This document shows, piece by piece, positions 16,254-24,651 of a stretch of DNA of 64,000 bases (position 1 is the stretch's first letter; each line of letters begins with the position of its first letter). Below the pieces are notes generated by a model. That model ran no database searches. It was not told where the DNA came from and was given only the letters and a program-made list of their open reading frames with translations. The position numbers were made by a program, and so were the translations under genes. Origin of the DNA: Treponema sp. (GTDB taxonomy: Bacteria; Spirochaetota; Spirochaetia; Treponematales; Treponemataceae); assembly GCA_016288205.1 (NCBI GenBank), contig JAEEYO010000036.1, forward strand, positions 1 to 64,000. Reading direction: 5' to 3'.

Positions 16254-16460
16254 AAGGTCGAAGGATTCGAAGAGGGAATGAAACAGGGAATTGAATGTGG
16301 GATTGGGCAAGGAATCGAGCGTGGTGAAGAAAAAAAAGCCCTGGAGTCTGCGGAAAATTTTCTTCGGGAAGGCGACTCACCAGAAAAGGTCGCAAGATGC
16401 ATCGGACTTCCGCTGGAACAAGTAAGGCAGATTGCTCAGTCTCTTTCCGTAAAAGCATAA
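16200..16460 (+). CDS. Short ORF resembling an Rpn C-terminal tail, second copy
   Basis: 86 residues with the same MTWQQTIDEEKDIAFEEGK start as the ORF at 15812. GIECGIGQGIERGEEKKAL then gives glycine-spaced helices, and FLREGDSPEKVARCIGLPLEQVRQIAQ gives the closing helix pair. The ribosome site is the same GAGGAA. Beyond residue 18 it has diverged from the first copy while staying open and keeping the same pattern, which argues that it has been under selection rather than decaying freely. Confidence 0.5.
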   Translation: MTWQQTIDEEKDIAFEEGKVEGFEEGMKQGIECGIGQGIERGEEKKALESAENFLREGDSPEKVARCIGLPLEQVRQIAQSLSVKA

Positions 16461-16516
16461 AGATTCATGGTGGGCATGGAATATCGAGGAGAGATCCGTT
16501 GATATAAAATGGCTTT

Positions 16517-16582
16517 GGTCGCAAGTTTTTGTGTTTTTCCACAAAGTGGAAAATGGGAGCATTGCGACCAAACAAAAATTTG
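16517..16582 (+). ncRNA. 66-nt structured element, copy 3 (diverged)
   Basis: GGTCGCAA here pairs perfectly with TTGCGACC, where copies 1 and 2 use a U-G pair. The second stem uses ACAAAAATTTG, introducing a G-U pair yet keeping all 11 positions paired. So differences among copies keep the fold when read as plus-strand RNA. No short ORF follows this copy. Confidence 0.5.
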
Positions 16583-16635
16583 AAGAGCAATCTGAGCTTG
16601 CGACGTGGAGAGCTGAGAATTAAAATTGAAATGAA

Positions 16636-16659
16636 TGCCGCACCGGGGATGGTACGGCA
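16636..16659 (-). terminator. Probable terminator after the BspA-like gene
   Basis: On the minus strand TGCCGTACC pairs with GGTGCGGCA (one G-U pair) around an ATCCCC loop, 21 bp after the stop codon. The T-run after it is weak (TTCATTTCAATTTT). Confidence 0.5.
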
Positions 16660-16679
16660 CGATTGTTACAGCATTTCTT

Positions 16680-19600
16680 TTAGCTTCCTGAATAATTATA
16701 GATCCAATTTGCATCAAAAAGAGTCTCATTAGAGCGGTCTGAATATACAGACATGTCAATGTCTATCGCGTTCTTTTGTGTTACCGTTCCACGATATTTT
16801 ACAGTCGTCAGGCCGGTGCAACCACCGAATGCATGAGGTCCTATTGTTGTTACAGAAGTCGGTATAACAACGGTTGTTAAATCATCTATTCCCCAGAACG
16901 CATCTTTTGCAATCGTTGTCACCCCATTTGGGATTGTTATGCTTGTAATTGGAACATCATAATTACAGAAACCTTGCGGCACAGTTTTAAGACTAGTAGG
17001 AATATTTATTGAAGTAAGAGCATAGTTGTATCGGAAACAATTAGAGCCAATAGTTTCTATGCTGTTAGGAAGAATTACAGATGTGATATTGGGGGCATCA
17101 GCAAAAACATAGACTCCAAGTTTTTTCAAATTTGTACTTGAAGCAAAACTTATGCTCGCCATTCGTGAATGACCGAAAGCATCATTGCATATTTCCTGAA
17201 CACTTGCAGGAACTGTAAATCCACTTGTACTTGATTTGTTGTTATACATCACCAGTTTCTTTCCGTCTTTTGAATAAAGAGCATCTGTTCCATTAGAAAG
17301 ATACGGGCTATTTTCGGAAACAGTAACTTTTGCAGTAGTACCATAGAAAGTCAAATATTCCTGCGTGCCAGAAAGAGGAATAGTTGACGGTAAATGTACT
17401 TCCGTAAGATTTGTGCAATCTCTAAAAGCTTGTGAGCCAAGTGATGTCAGACCTTCTGGAAGTGTTATTTTAGAAAGCCCCATACAATCCATGAAAGCAC
17501 TTGATGGCAAAGAAGTTAGCAAAGCACCTGACAAATCGAGGATTATTCTTGTTGCATCATTGCTTGCATAAGCAGCATCTATTGCATTTTTTATGGCAGC
17601 TATATCAGCTGCTGTAAGGTTGTCGGCAATTTTTATGGTCTGATTAACGCCTCCGTTAGCAATTAGAGCAAGAGCCTTAGTTAGATAAAAGCCTCTTGCC
17701 ATTTTTTCGTGGCAAATGAACCAGTTAAAGTCATCATCCGATGTGTTATTATCTATAACTTTGATTTTTTGGGCGTACCAACTCTCAGGATCATTGGAAC
17801 CAAGCTGTATTACGGGTCTGTCTACAGTGTACAATTCATTTTTACCTGTAAGCCAGAAAGCAGTTGTTTCTGTAAGATTTTCCGTTATCTTTATCTTAAC
17901 ATTTGCGTCTTGAAGATGTACGTCATTATTTTTCTTTGCCCCAGTAGATGGAATGGAAATTCCACCGCTCATACTGAACGTCTTTGCCGCAAAAATCGCA
18001 CCACCTTGACTACCAGCAGTATTTGACTCCATGGTACCGCCGCTAATATTAAGAGCAGAAGAGGGATCAGAGCTGTTGCTAGTAAAATATATTCCCCCAC
18101 CCCTGTATGGTGTTTGATTACATTTTATCTTTCCTCCGCTCATATTTAGCATTCCGTTACTCTCAAGGCGAATACCTCCCCCCTGTCCATGATGATCGGA
18201 ATCTAAGTCATTTACGTAATTGTAAGAAATTTCACCGCTTGCAAGATACATAGAACCTTTGAGATTCACCCCACCAGCCCAATATGTGCTGTAATTTCGC
18301 TTTATTCCATAGTTTTCACTGACAGGTTCTGGTGCACCTACAGCACTGTAGCCCATGTAAACTGTACCGCTGTTATCACAATAGATTCCGCCACCAAACT
18401 GAGCTTTGTTTGCACGACCGCTTGCAGAGTCAGTGGCTACGTTTGTGCTAGTTGAGCTATCGCCTATAAGGACATCTCCGTACATGAAGAGTTTTCCACC
18501 TCCAGCGACATACACACCACCTCCACAGCGCGCCTCATTTCCAGTTACTTTTGCACCGCCCGCAAGCTTTACAGTAGCACCGTTCTTTATATATATACCT
18601 CCGCCATCACCAGTACTACCATTCCATGGGTAATAGCCGCCGGTTATTGTAAGGTGGTCTATTGTGACAGGAACCGAAGTGTCCACAGTAAGCGTAGTAC
18701 CTTTATTGCTTGCGTTCTTATTCCCATCAAGGATTCCATCAATACTCTCCCCAGTCAAAGTGAGTTTTGCAGCCATGCCATCAAGTGCACTGCTGACAGT
18801 CTGAGATCCTTTTATGGTACCAATCACATGGACCGTGTAGTCCACAGTGGGCTTATTGTAGGTCGCAATCTCAGTTACGGCCCTCTGTATCGTGGCATAG
18901 GGATGAGCCAATGTACCGTCGCCAGTTGAATTGTTTCCACCGTTATCCGTGGATGCCACCCAGATGTCGCTTGAGAATGCCTTTATGAGATAGGTCTTTT
19001 CCTCAGAATCCCTGTAGCCGGTTTTCGTCGCTTTTACCTTAAGGCACCATTGTCCGAAGGTCGTATCATGCAGGGAAGTTTGAGAGGTTATAGTATGATC
19101 ATCGGCATCATCTGCTATTTCCGTTCCTTGACAAAGTGTGTAATGCACCGTCACACCGGGACCGACAGCTACATTAGTTGTTGTCTTATTCGGGACAGAA
19201 ACTTTCACCGTAGCATAATCCTTATTTACATCAAGCTTAATATAATTATTTGCGGGGGTGCTTGAAAGCAGGTTGCCTCCCAAATCCTTTACGTCGGGAG
19301 CTTTGAGCTGGGCGTACTGAAGGTTAAGCTTGTATTTTACCTTCGCTGAATCTGTGTGATCAGGATTGCTTACCCACGTAACAAGATAATACGCATCTTC
19401 ATCAGGAAGTACTACATCCACCGGATTTGTACCGGAGATAGCGGCCTCATCAATCTTAGAAACCGTATCAGAAACCGTATCAGAATAGCCGCCCTTGTAA
19501 AGCTCATAGTGTAAAGTCACATTGCTCACAGAATTTCCTATTTCGTCATCAGTCGGAACATATATCCTTACCGTGCTTTGCTCAGCACCATCCGAGTCCG

Positions 19601-20555
19601 TGTGGAGGTAATTAACGGAACTTGTGGTGTAAAGATTATTGTCGTCATTATTTTTGACAGTGGGAGCGGAAAGGCGCGCAACGGCAGTGTCCACGGTGTA
19701 TCGGCTGCTCAGTCCCGCCTCGTCGTTAAAGCCAATGGTGTAGCTTTTATTGCCCTCGACAAAAGGCTCTCCCGTAAGAAAATAGACAGACAGCTGACTG
19801 TCATGTGTGTACCGTCTGTTTATCCGGCTAAGGTTAGGGGTCAGATCATCCGTCGTAAAGTGTGAGTCGGGAAAACTCATTACCCCGGAGCTGCTGATGC
19901 TCACAGGATAGGTCTCTCCGTTTATGGTAACGGAAACAATATCCCTGTTCCTACCATTAATTGATGGCCTGCATAAAGAAGATGTAAGTCTGTAAAATGC
20001 AAGAACAAAAGTTTCGGAGCCTGCATTATTATAACGCATAACTGCCACATTTTCGTGATCTATTTCATCAGGAGCTGAGTTGCATTTCAATTTCAACTCA
20101 TATCTGTCCGGCATGTCCCTGGGAGTCACATTTTCAGTCAGACTGATTACTCCGCCTATGTCACCGCCACATTCATGGAGGTATAAATAACTATATGGAT
20201 ATGTAAGATGAAGCACGGTAGGATCGTCTGTGTCTTGAACAATTGTAACACCGCTTTCTGTTATACCGCTTGCCGTAATAGGAAATTTTTTCGGATTCCG
20301 CATATAGAGCAGGATTTCCTTAGTCTCATCTCCCAAAGATGGAATACAAACATTCCCGTCCTTGTCAATCAAATATGACTGCACGACCTCAAAATCTTCA
20401 ACGGCCGCCGTCTCAGTATAATATTCAAGGTATTCGCGGACAGGATCATTCCACGTGGGCTGCTTACAAGCTGTGAAAATTGACAGAATCAAAACAAAAA
20501 GGGAAAAAAATCCCATTCCAAAGTATTTTTCAGCACGGACGGTAAAGTTTTTCAT
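16680..20555 (-). CDS. Large surface lipoprotein with beta-helix and BspA-type leucine-rich repeats
   Basis: The 1291-residue protein has a lipoprotein signal ending FTAC (Cys 30). Residues 30-540 form several beta-sandwich-like repeats (for example VKDLGGNLLSSTPANNYIKL). Near residue 545 WVASTDNGGNNSTGDGTLAHPYATIQRAV starts a right-handed beta-helix of the DUF1565/pectate-lyase-like kind, with GGGIYIKNGATVKL and GGGVYVAGGGKLFMYG turns up to about residue 940. The last 250 residues are BspA-type LRR_5 repeats (LPEGLTSLGSQAFRDCTNLTEVHL and similar). BspA proteins of oral Treponema and Tannerella bind host matrix; this one may bind host or plant surfaces. It is monocistronic. Confidence 0.88.
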   Translation of the reverse strand: MKNFTVRAEKYFGMGFFSLFVLILSIFTACKQPTWNDPVREYLEYYTETAAVEDFEVVQSYLIDKDGNVCIPSLGDETKEILLYMRNPKKFPITASGITESGVTIVQDTDDPTVLHLTYPYSYLYLHECGGDIGGVISLTENVTPRDMPDRYELKLKCNSAPDEIDHENVAVMRYNNAGSETFVLAFYRLTSSLCRPSINGRNRDIVSVTINGETYPVSISSSGVMSFPDSHFTTDDLTPNLSRINRRYTHDSQLSVYFLTGEPFVEGNKSYTIGFNDEAGLSSRYTVDTAVARLSAPTVKNNDDNNLYTTSSVNYLHTDSDGAEQSTVRIYVPTDDEIGNSVSNVTLHYELYKGGYSDTVSDTVSKIDEAAISGTNPVDVVLPDEDAYYLVTWVSNPDHTDSAKVKYKLNLQYAQLKAPDVKDLGGNLLSSTPANNYIKLDVNKDYATVKVSVPNKTTTNVAVGPGVTVHYTLCQGTEIADDADDHTITSQTSLHDTTFGQWCLKVKATKTGYRDSEEKTYLIKAFSSDIWVASTDNGGNNSTGDGTLAHPYATIQRAVTEIATYNKPTVDYTVHVIGTIKGSQTVSSALDGMAAKLTLTGESIDGILDGNKNASNKGTTLTVDTSVPVTIDHLTITGGYYPWNGSTGDGGGIYIKNGATVKLAGGAKVTGNEARCGGGVYVAGGGKLFMYGDVLIGDSSTSTNVATDSASGRANKAQFGGGIYCDNSGTVYMGYSAVGAPEPVSENYGIKRNYSTYWAGGVNLKGSMYLASGEISYNYVNDLDSDHHGQGGGIRLESNGMLNMSGGKIKCNQTPYRGGGIYFTSNSSDPSSALNISGGTMESNTAGSQGGAIFAAKTFSMSGGISIPSTGAKKNNDVHLQDANVKIKITENLTETTAFWLTGKNELYTVDRPVIQLGSNDPESWYAQKIKVIDNNTSDDDFNWFICHEKMARGFYLTKALALIANGGVNQTIKIADNLTAADIAAIKNAIDAAYASNDATRIILDLSGALLTSLPSSAFMDCMGLSKITLPEGLTSLGSQAFRDCTNLTEVHLPSTIPLSGTQEYLTFYGTTAKVTVSENSPYLSNGTDALYSKDGKKLVMYNNKSSTSGFTVPASVQEICNDAFGHSRMASISFASSTNLKKLGVYVFADAPNITSVILPNSIETIGSNCFRYNYALTSINIPTSLKTVPQGFCNYDVPITSITIPNGVTTIAKDAFWGIDDLTTVVIPTSVTTIGPHAFGGCTGLTTVKYRGTVTQKNAIDIDMSVYSDRSNETLFDANWIYNYSGS

Positions 20556-20601
20556 AGCTCACCTCCATTTTAATCTAAAAAATGACAACGAAGCACTATG
20601 T

Positions 20602-20607
20602 ATTATA
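20602..20607 (-). promoter_or_regulatory. -10 element upstream of the surface lipoprotein gene
   Basis: TATAAT on the minus strand, about 50 bp before the ATG, in a very AT-rich region. No convincing -35 is at the right distance. A GGAGGTGAG ribosome site precedes the ATG. Confidence 0.4.
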
Positions 20608-20691
20608 TAACAAATTTATCGTAACATAAATACAAGAATCTGTAAAGTTTTTAAGGAAACTCTTCAAGTTTTTTTTATGAAAATCCCCAAA

Positions 20692-20730
20692 TTCTCCACT
20701 TTTCACTTTCATCTTTCCACTTTCAAGCCA
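20692..20730 (-). repeat. Heptamer-type intergenic repeat, locus 4
   Basis: Read on the minus strand this is GCTTGAAAGTGGAAAGATGAAAGTGAAAAGTGGAG, i.e. four units of the GAAAGTG/GAAAGAT family. It lies in the gap between the divergent surface lipoprotein and rpoZ operons and touches neither gene end. The rest of 20556-20731 holds only AT-rich promoter-like sequence. Confidence 0.55.
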
Positions 20731-20731
20731 C

Positions 20732-20760
20732 TGGACATTTTTTCTTCTATATGATACAAT
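20732..20760 (+). promoter_or_regulatory. Promoter for rpoZ-miaA
   Basis: TGGACA and TACAAT with an exact 17-bp spacer. The start of transcription would fall near 20767, right at the ATG of the 21-codon ORF, so that ORF would have almost no leader. Confidence 0.6.
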
Positions 20761-20765
20761 CAATT

Positions 20766-20831
20766 ATGAATTCAGCTTTTCCACCCGGAATTTACGTCGG
20801 CAAGGGAAAGCGGCAGGGGTTTGAAGAATGA
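20766..20831 (+). CDS. 21-residue leader ORF coupled to rpoZ
   Basis: ATG at 20766 opens a frame (MNSAFPPGIYVGKGKRQGFEE) that ends with a TGA overlapping the rpoZ ATG as ATGA. It is too short for the ORF track. The 4-base overlap is the classical arrangement for translational coupling. A GGCAGGGG stretch inside it could serve as the rpoZ ribosome site, so it might also be incidental. No homolog is known to me. Confidence 0.4.
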   Translation: MNSAFPPGIYVGKGKRQGFEE

Positions 20832-21031
20832 TTTTTCCACTTGAAGATTTAGTAAAATACAAGGGCAGCATCTACGAGATTACGGTTGCGGCAAGCAGAC
20901 GCGCGTTCCAGCTGGCAAAACTCAACGATCCGCTGATTGAAGAGAACGACTACAAGGTGGTCTCACTCGCGGCAAAGCAGCTTTTCACAAACGAAGTTCA
21001 CTACCGCATCGAAAGCAAGCCACGTCAGTAG
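20828..21031 (+). CDS. rpoZ: DNA-directed RNA polymerase omega subunit
   Basis: 67 residues. YEITVAASRRAFQLAKLNDPLIEENDYKVVSLAAKQL matches the omega pattern of (L)-V-AA-RARQL followed by an acidic 'PL-EEND-K-V-IAL-EI' helix. Omega helps assemble beta-prime into the core enzyme. The protein is short, as expected. The gene is followed 5 bp later by miaA, so the pair forms an operon. Confidence 0.8.
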   Translation: MIFPLEDLVKYKGSIYEITVAASRRAFQLAKLNDPLIEENDYKVVSLAAKQLFTNEVHYRIESKPRQ

Positions 21032-21036
21032 ATTCA

Positions 21037-22011
21037 ATGGAGGAAACCGGGGCAAAAATTCCCATGATTGTCATATTCGCACCGACTGCGTGTGGGAAAA
21101 CGGCTCTTGTAACGGACATTTTCGGCTCCGAAAGCAAGGGTTCCCTGGCAGGAAAGGCGGAGATAATCAGCGCGGACAGTCAGGCCGTCTACCGGTTCCT
21201 CAACATAGGTACTGCGAAACCAAGCGAAAAAGAGCAATCATCCCTCACCCATCACTTGATTGATGTGCAGACACCGGACATTCAGTTCGGCGTGGGTGAT
21301 TTTATTGACCTTGCGGACAAAGCGGCTCTGGAAATCAGGGAAAAGGGAAAAATTCCGGTCATAGTCGGTGGAAGCGGATTTTACGTGAGGAGCTTTATCC
21401 TCGGACTGCCCGAGACACCAATCAGCAAGCCCGAGATCCGTGAAAAAATCAAGGAAAGACTTAGGACCGAAGGAAACGGCAATCTCTACCACGAGCTGAA
21501 AATGGTGGACAGGGAATACGCGCGGAAGATTGACCTTCACGACGGAATCAGAATCAGCAGGGCCCTTGAAGTCTACTACTCCACCGGCAGGCCCCTCAGC
21601 TCCTACAAAATGCCCGACACCCCCAGAGCCAAATACGACTTTTGCACGATAATCCTTGAGCGGCCAAGGGAAGAGCTTTACCGAAGGATAGACCTCCGTG
21701 TGGACGCGATGTTTGAAATGGGACTCGCACAGGAAATCGAGGGTCTGAAAAAGATGGGCTACGGAAAAGACAGCCCCGGAATGAAAGCCATTGGTTACAG
21801 CGAATTTTTCACCACACCGCTCCCGGAAGATTTACCGCAGACGGAAAAACTTGCCCAAATTAAAGACCTGATTAAAAACCACAGCCGACGCTACGCAAAA
21901 AAACAATACACCATCATGCGCGACATCCCCGGAGCCATCCGCCTCCCCGCCGACGACAGACCCCAGGTAGAAAAAATCATCTCGGAGTTTCTAAAAGCTC
22001 ATTTACAATGA
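21037..22011 (+). CDS. miaA: tRNA dimethylallyltransferase
   Basis: 324 residues. The P-loop reads APTACGKTAL, near the usual GPTASGKT. SADSQAVYRFLNIGTAKPS carries the conserved SaDS-Q-Y-----GTAKP substrate motif, HHLIDV follows, and VGGSGFYVRSFILGL is the next family block. It adds a dimethylallyl group to A37 of tRNAs that read U-starting codons. A second ATG at codon 10 (MIVIFAPT) is possible, since the family usually begins close to the P-loop. The isoprenoid substrate would come from the MEP pathway, whose ispG gene lies at 40.4 kb. Confidence 0.94.
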   Translation: MEETGAKIPMIVIFAPTACGKTALVTDIFGSESKGSLAGKAEIISADSQAVYRFLNIGTAKPSEKEQSSLTHHLIDVQTPDIQFGVGDFIDLADKAALEIREKGKIPVIVGGSGFYVRSFILGLPETPISKPEIREKIKERLRTEGNGNLYHELKMVDREYARKIDLHDGIRISRALEVYYSTGRPLSSYKMPDTPRAKYDFCTIILERPREELYRRIDLRVDAMFEMGLAQEIEGLKKMGYGKDSPGMKAIGYSEFFTTPLPEDLPQTEKLAQIKDLIKNHSRRYAKKQYTIMRDIPGAIRLPADDRPQVEKIISEFLKAHLQ

Positions 22012-22023
22012 TTTTTTATTGAC

Positions 22024-22073
22024 TTTCCACTTTCATCTTTCATCTTTCATCTTTCATCTTTCATCTTTCAACT
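22024..22073 (-). repeat. Heptamer-type intergenic repeat, locus 5
   Basis: On the minus strand GTTGAAAGATGAAAGATGAAAGATG... repeats the heptamer GAAAGAT five times, then GAAAGTG. The esterase stop codon (TGA) is part of the AGTTGAAAG unit, so the repeat starts exactly at the gene end. This is the cleanest tandem array in the window. Confidence 0.8.
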
Positions 22074-23654
22074 CGAAAACGGTGCGAGGGGGAGACCGTT
22101 GCGTCCGTACACCGTGACAGGGCCGTAATTGTACCAGGCATAGCGGGCATGCAGGGGGCGCGGGACATCGGGGGAAGAAAGCACGATTATTCCTCCCTCC
22201 TCAAAACGGAAGAGCGCTGGATAAAACTTTCCGTCCTCACCTGCGACTTCAAATCCCGTGAGATTTTCCGGCACCTTGTTTCCCTGCCTTTGCTCAAGAT
22301 ATTTGTAGTGCTCAAGGCGCTCAAAATCTTCCATATAAATAAATCCGTCCTCAGCGTTGTCGAAATACAGCACAAGCTCGTTCTCATGCGGAATGCAATT
22401 TTTGAACGAGGGTCCCTCCGCGATTTTTCTTGAGACCAATCCGTAGGCGGAGTAAAGGGCTTCCTTTTCCAGTCTCTCGCCAAGTGCCTTTTTTGATTTT
22501 GGATGAATGTCGTCGTACTGTCCCAACCCAAGGGCAACAGTCATACCCGTGTTTTTTACCGTGCGCGAAACCCATGCCTGCTGCTCGCGGATAACGCACC
22601 AGTTCTTAAAATCCTTGTCCTGACGGTAGCGGTGTTCCGGGAGCTGCACAAAGACAAACGGAAGTGTGTCATCCCCCCAGTCATGTCTCCAGCGCTCAAT
22701 CAATCTCCTGAAAAGATTTCCGTAAGATTGCGGCCTGTGGTCGTCGCTTTCCCCCTGATAATAGATAAATCCACGGAGAGTATATGGAGCCACACGGCTT
22801 ATCATGCACTCATAAAGCCCCGCAGGTCGGTACGGATTCTTGCAGCATTTTGGTCCCGGCCATCTGCATTCCCCGATTTTTTCCAGAACCTCGCTCCACT
22901 CAATCCGCGGATTCTCCTTGTAAAGGGCGTCGCTTTTTTTCTGCCACTCAGAATGGTAGGCCTCATACTCGTCATACTCTCGGCACTGCTCCTCAACGCT
23001 CTTTCCCTTCTCCGCCTCACGCTGCTCATCAAGATAGATTTTCAAATCAGCGTCCTTCTCAATGTCGCACGCGGGAATCCATGCCGCAGCCGAAGTTCCT
23101 CCCCAGTTGCACCCGATGATTCCGACGGTAACTCCCAAATCCTCAGAAAGTTTCTTGCCGAAAAAATATCCCACGGCTGACCACGCCTTTTTCTGATCCG
23201 AGTCCCAGGTCTGCCATGCCGAATTTCTTTCTCCCTCAAAAAATTTCTCGTCCATCCATGCGTTCTTCTGCGTGTAATAAAATCGCACGTTCACATCTTT
23301 CACCGACTCAAGCTCGGCAGGCCCCTCTGTGCAGTTGTGAAGCTCAAATTCCATGTTGGACTGACCTCCGGCAAGCCACACTTCACCCACGGCAATGTTT
23401 GAAAAGGATTTTTTACCACCGGCGCATGAGACCTCCAGTTTGAGCCCGTCCATAGCAGGAAGAGGGGGCAGCAGGATTTTCCACTTTCCGTCTTTCGCAA
23501 TGGAACCGTTCTCCGTGATGATTTTTCCGTCCGAATCAAAAAGAGCGGCCCTTACCTCAAGTCCGTCCCTCCCGCAGCCAAAAACAGAGATTGCACGGTC
23601 CCTTTGCAAAACCGAATTGTCCGAAAAAACAGATGCGACTGAAAAATCAACCAT
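22068..23654 (-). CDS. SGNH-family carbohydrate esterase (sialate O-acetylesterase type)
   Basis: 528 residues. The catalytic pieces are all present: GGQSNMEF (nucleophile Ser), IIGCNWGGTSAAAW (Gly/Asn oxyanion region), YYQGESD and DDIHPKSKKALGERL (Asp-x-x-His). N-terminal beta-sandwich strands precede the hydrolase domain as in sialate O-acetylesterases. There is no signal peptide, so it is probably cytoplasmic and may deacetylate imported sugars, such as O-acetylated sialic acids or hemicellulose oligomers. TGGAGG lies before the ATG. It overlaps the heptamer array at its stop and is otherwise isolated. Confidence 0.87.
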   Translation of the reverse strand: MVDFSVASVFSDNSVLQRDRAISVFGCGRDGLEVRAALFDSDGKIITENGSIAKDGKWKILLPPLPAMDGLKLEVSCAGGKKSFSNIAVGEVWLAGGQSNMEFELHNCTEGPAELESVKDVNVRFYYTQKNAWMDEKFFEGERNSAWQTWDSDQKKAWSAVGYFFGKKLSEDLGVTVGIIGCNWGGTSAAAWIPACDIEKDADLKIYLDEQREAEKGKSVEEQCREYDEYEAYHSEWQKKSDALYKENPRIEWSEVLEKIGECRWPGPKCCKNPYRPAGLYECMISRVAPYTLRGFIYYQGESDDHRPQSYGNLFRRLIERWRHDWGDDTLPFVFVQLPEHRYRQDKDFKNWCVIREQQAWVSRTVKNTGMTVALGLGQYDDIHPKSKKALGERLEKEALYSAYGLVSRKIAEGPSFKNCIPHENELVLYFDNAEDGFIYMEDFERLEHYKYLEQRQGNKVPENLTGFEVAGEDGKFYPALFRFEEGGIIVLSSPDVPRPLHARYAWYNYGPVTVYGRNGLPLAPFSS

Positions 23655-23764
23655 AAAATGCCTCCAAAATCAAGACCAATAATATAGAAAAAAATCCGTT
23701 TTATCCATAGAAATGGAAAATTTAGCCGAATTTAACAAAAATTCTTAAATTTATCTTTCGGCAT

Positions 23765-23793
23765 TTGACAATTTGCGATTTTGGATTTATTAT
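23765..23793 (+). promoter_or_regulatory. Promoter for the PilZ-like gene
   Basis: TTGACA (full consensus) and TATTAT separated by exactly 17 bp. It is followed by an AGGGGGC ribosome site and the ATG at 23814, giving a short leader of about 14 nt. Confidence 0.75.
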
Positions 23794-23813
23794 TAGAAAG
23801 AATAGGGGGCATT

Positions 23814-24650
23814 ATGGCTGGAACACAAGAAATCATCATGGGGCGAAAAACTTTTTTCTTCATGCCCGACAGCTCCATGCTTCCAGATATTTTTCTAGAA
23901 GAGTACATGGCGCGCGGTTATGAAACATACATTATAAGGGATGACAAAAGCTGCCCGCTCAGACGAAAGGTTGATTTGATCTCATCGGTCTTCACGGATT
24001 CCATACTTTTTTTCAACGTTGACTCGGAGGTTCAGGGAATCAACTGGAGAAGCTACATTGCCGAGCTGCAAAAATCATACGAGGACAGAATACTCATCGG
24101 CGTGCTGTACAAAAAAAAGGACAGCGCGGAGTCAAAGAAACATATCGAGCAGTACTATCTGTACGACCTGGGGATTCAGTGCGGGTGCATCGAGCTTACA
24201 CCGGATCCGAAAAAGAATTTCCAGCTCATTGATTCCGTCCTAAGGGCAAATCAGGCGGAGGGAAGACGAAAGACCCTCAGGGCCCCATGCGAAAGTTCCA
24301 GCTCCGTCTCCATGACCTATGAAAAGAAGGAGTATCATGGAAAAATTCTGGACATAAGCACGAACCATTTCTCATGCACGTTCACCGGAGAGCAGCCGGA
24401 GCTTTCCATCGGCACAAAGATTCAAAACATGCAGCTTTCCGTCAACGGACTTGTTTTCCACACCGACGCAATCAACTCAATGACGCGCAAAAAGGAAAAC
24501 GGAGAGATTCTGAACGTCCTTATTTTCACCAACAAGGACGGAGCGAAGGGGCTTGACGAAAACAACTACATCAACCTGCGGCACAAAATCTACCAGATAA
24601 TAGACAGCAGGGCATGGGAGCTGATGCGCACGATTTTCTCCTCAAGCTGA
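23814..24650 (+). CDS. PilZ-like domain protein
   Basis: The ATG at 23814 has AGGGGGC 6 bp upstream and is preferred to the track start at 23781. 278 residues. The first 160 or so residues look like a receiver-like alpha/beta domain without obvious phospho-acceptor clusters. The C-terminal part has a PilZ layout: RKTLR (RxxxR) near residue 150, then DISTNHF where a c-di-GMP binder has D/NxSxxG. The Gly of the second motif is replaced by His, so binding may be lost. It is monocistronic, with a strong TTGACA promoter, and convergent with the thioesterase gene (1-bp gap). Confidence 0.6.
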   Translation: MAGTQEIIMGRKTFFFMPDSSMLPDIFLEEYMARGYETYIIRDDKSCPLRRKVDLISSVFTDSILFFNVDSEVQGINWRSYIAELQKSYEDRILIGVLYKKKDSAESKKHIEQYYLYDLGIQCGCIELTPDPKKNFQLIDSVLRANQAEGRRKTLRAPCESSSSVSMTYEKKEYHGKILDISTNHFSCTFTGEQPELSIGTKIQNMQLSVNGLVFHTDAINSMTRKKENGEILNVLIFTNKDGAKGLDENNYINLRHKIYQIIDSRAWELMRTIFSSS

Positions 24651-24651
24651 T

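Noticed and set aside
15712-16582. Insertion sequence ends
   Set aside because: The structured elements have inverted pairs, but no transposase gene or target-site duplication is visible, so no intact mobile element is called.
22024-22073. CRISPR-like tandem array
   Set aside because: The units are contiguous heptamers without spacers, so this is a simple tandem repeat.
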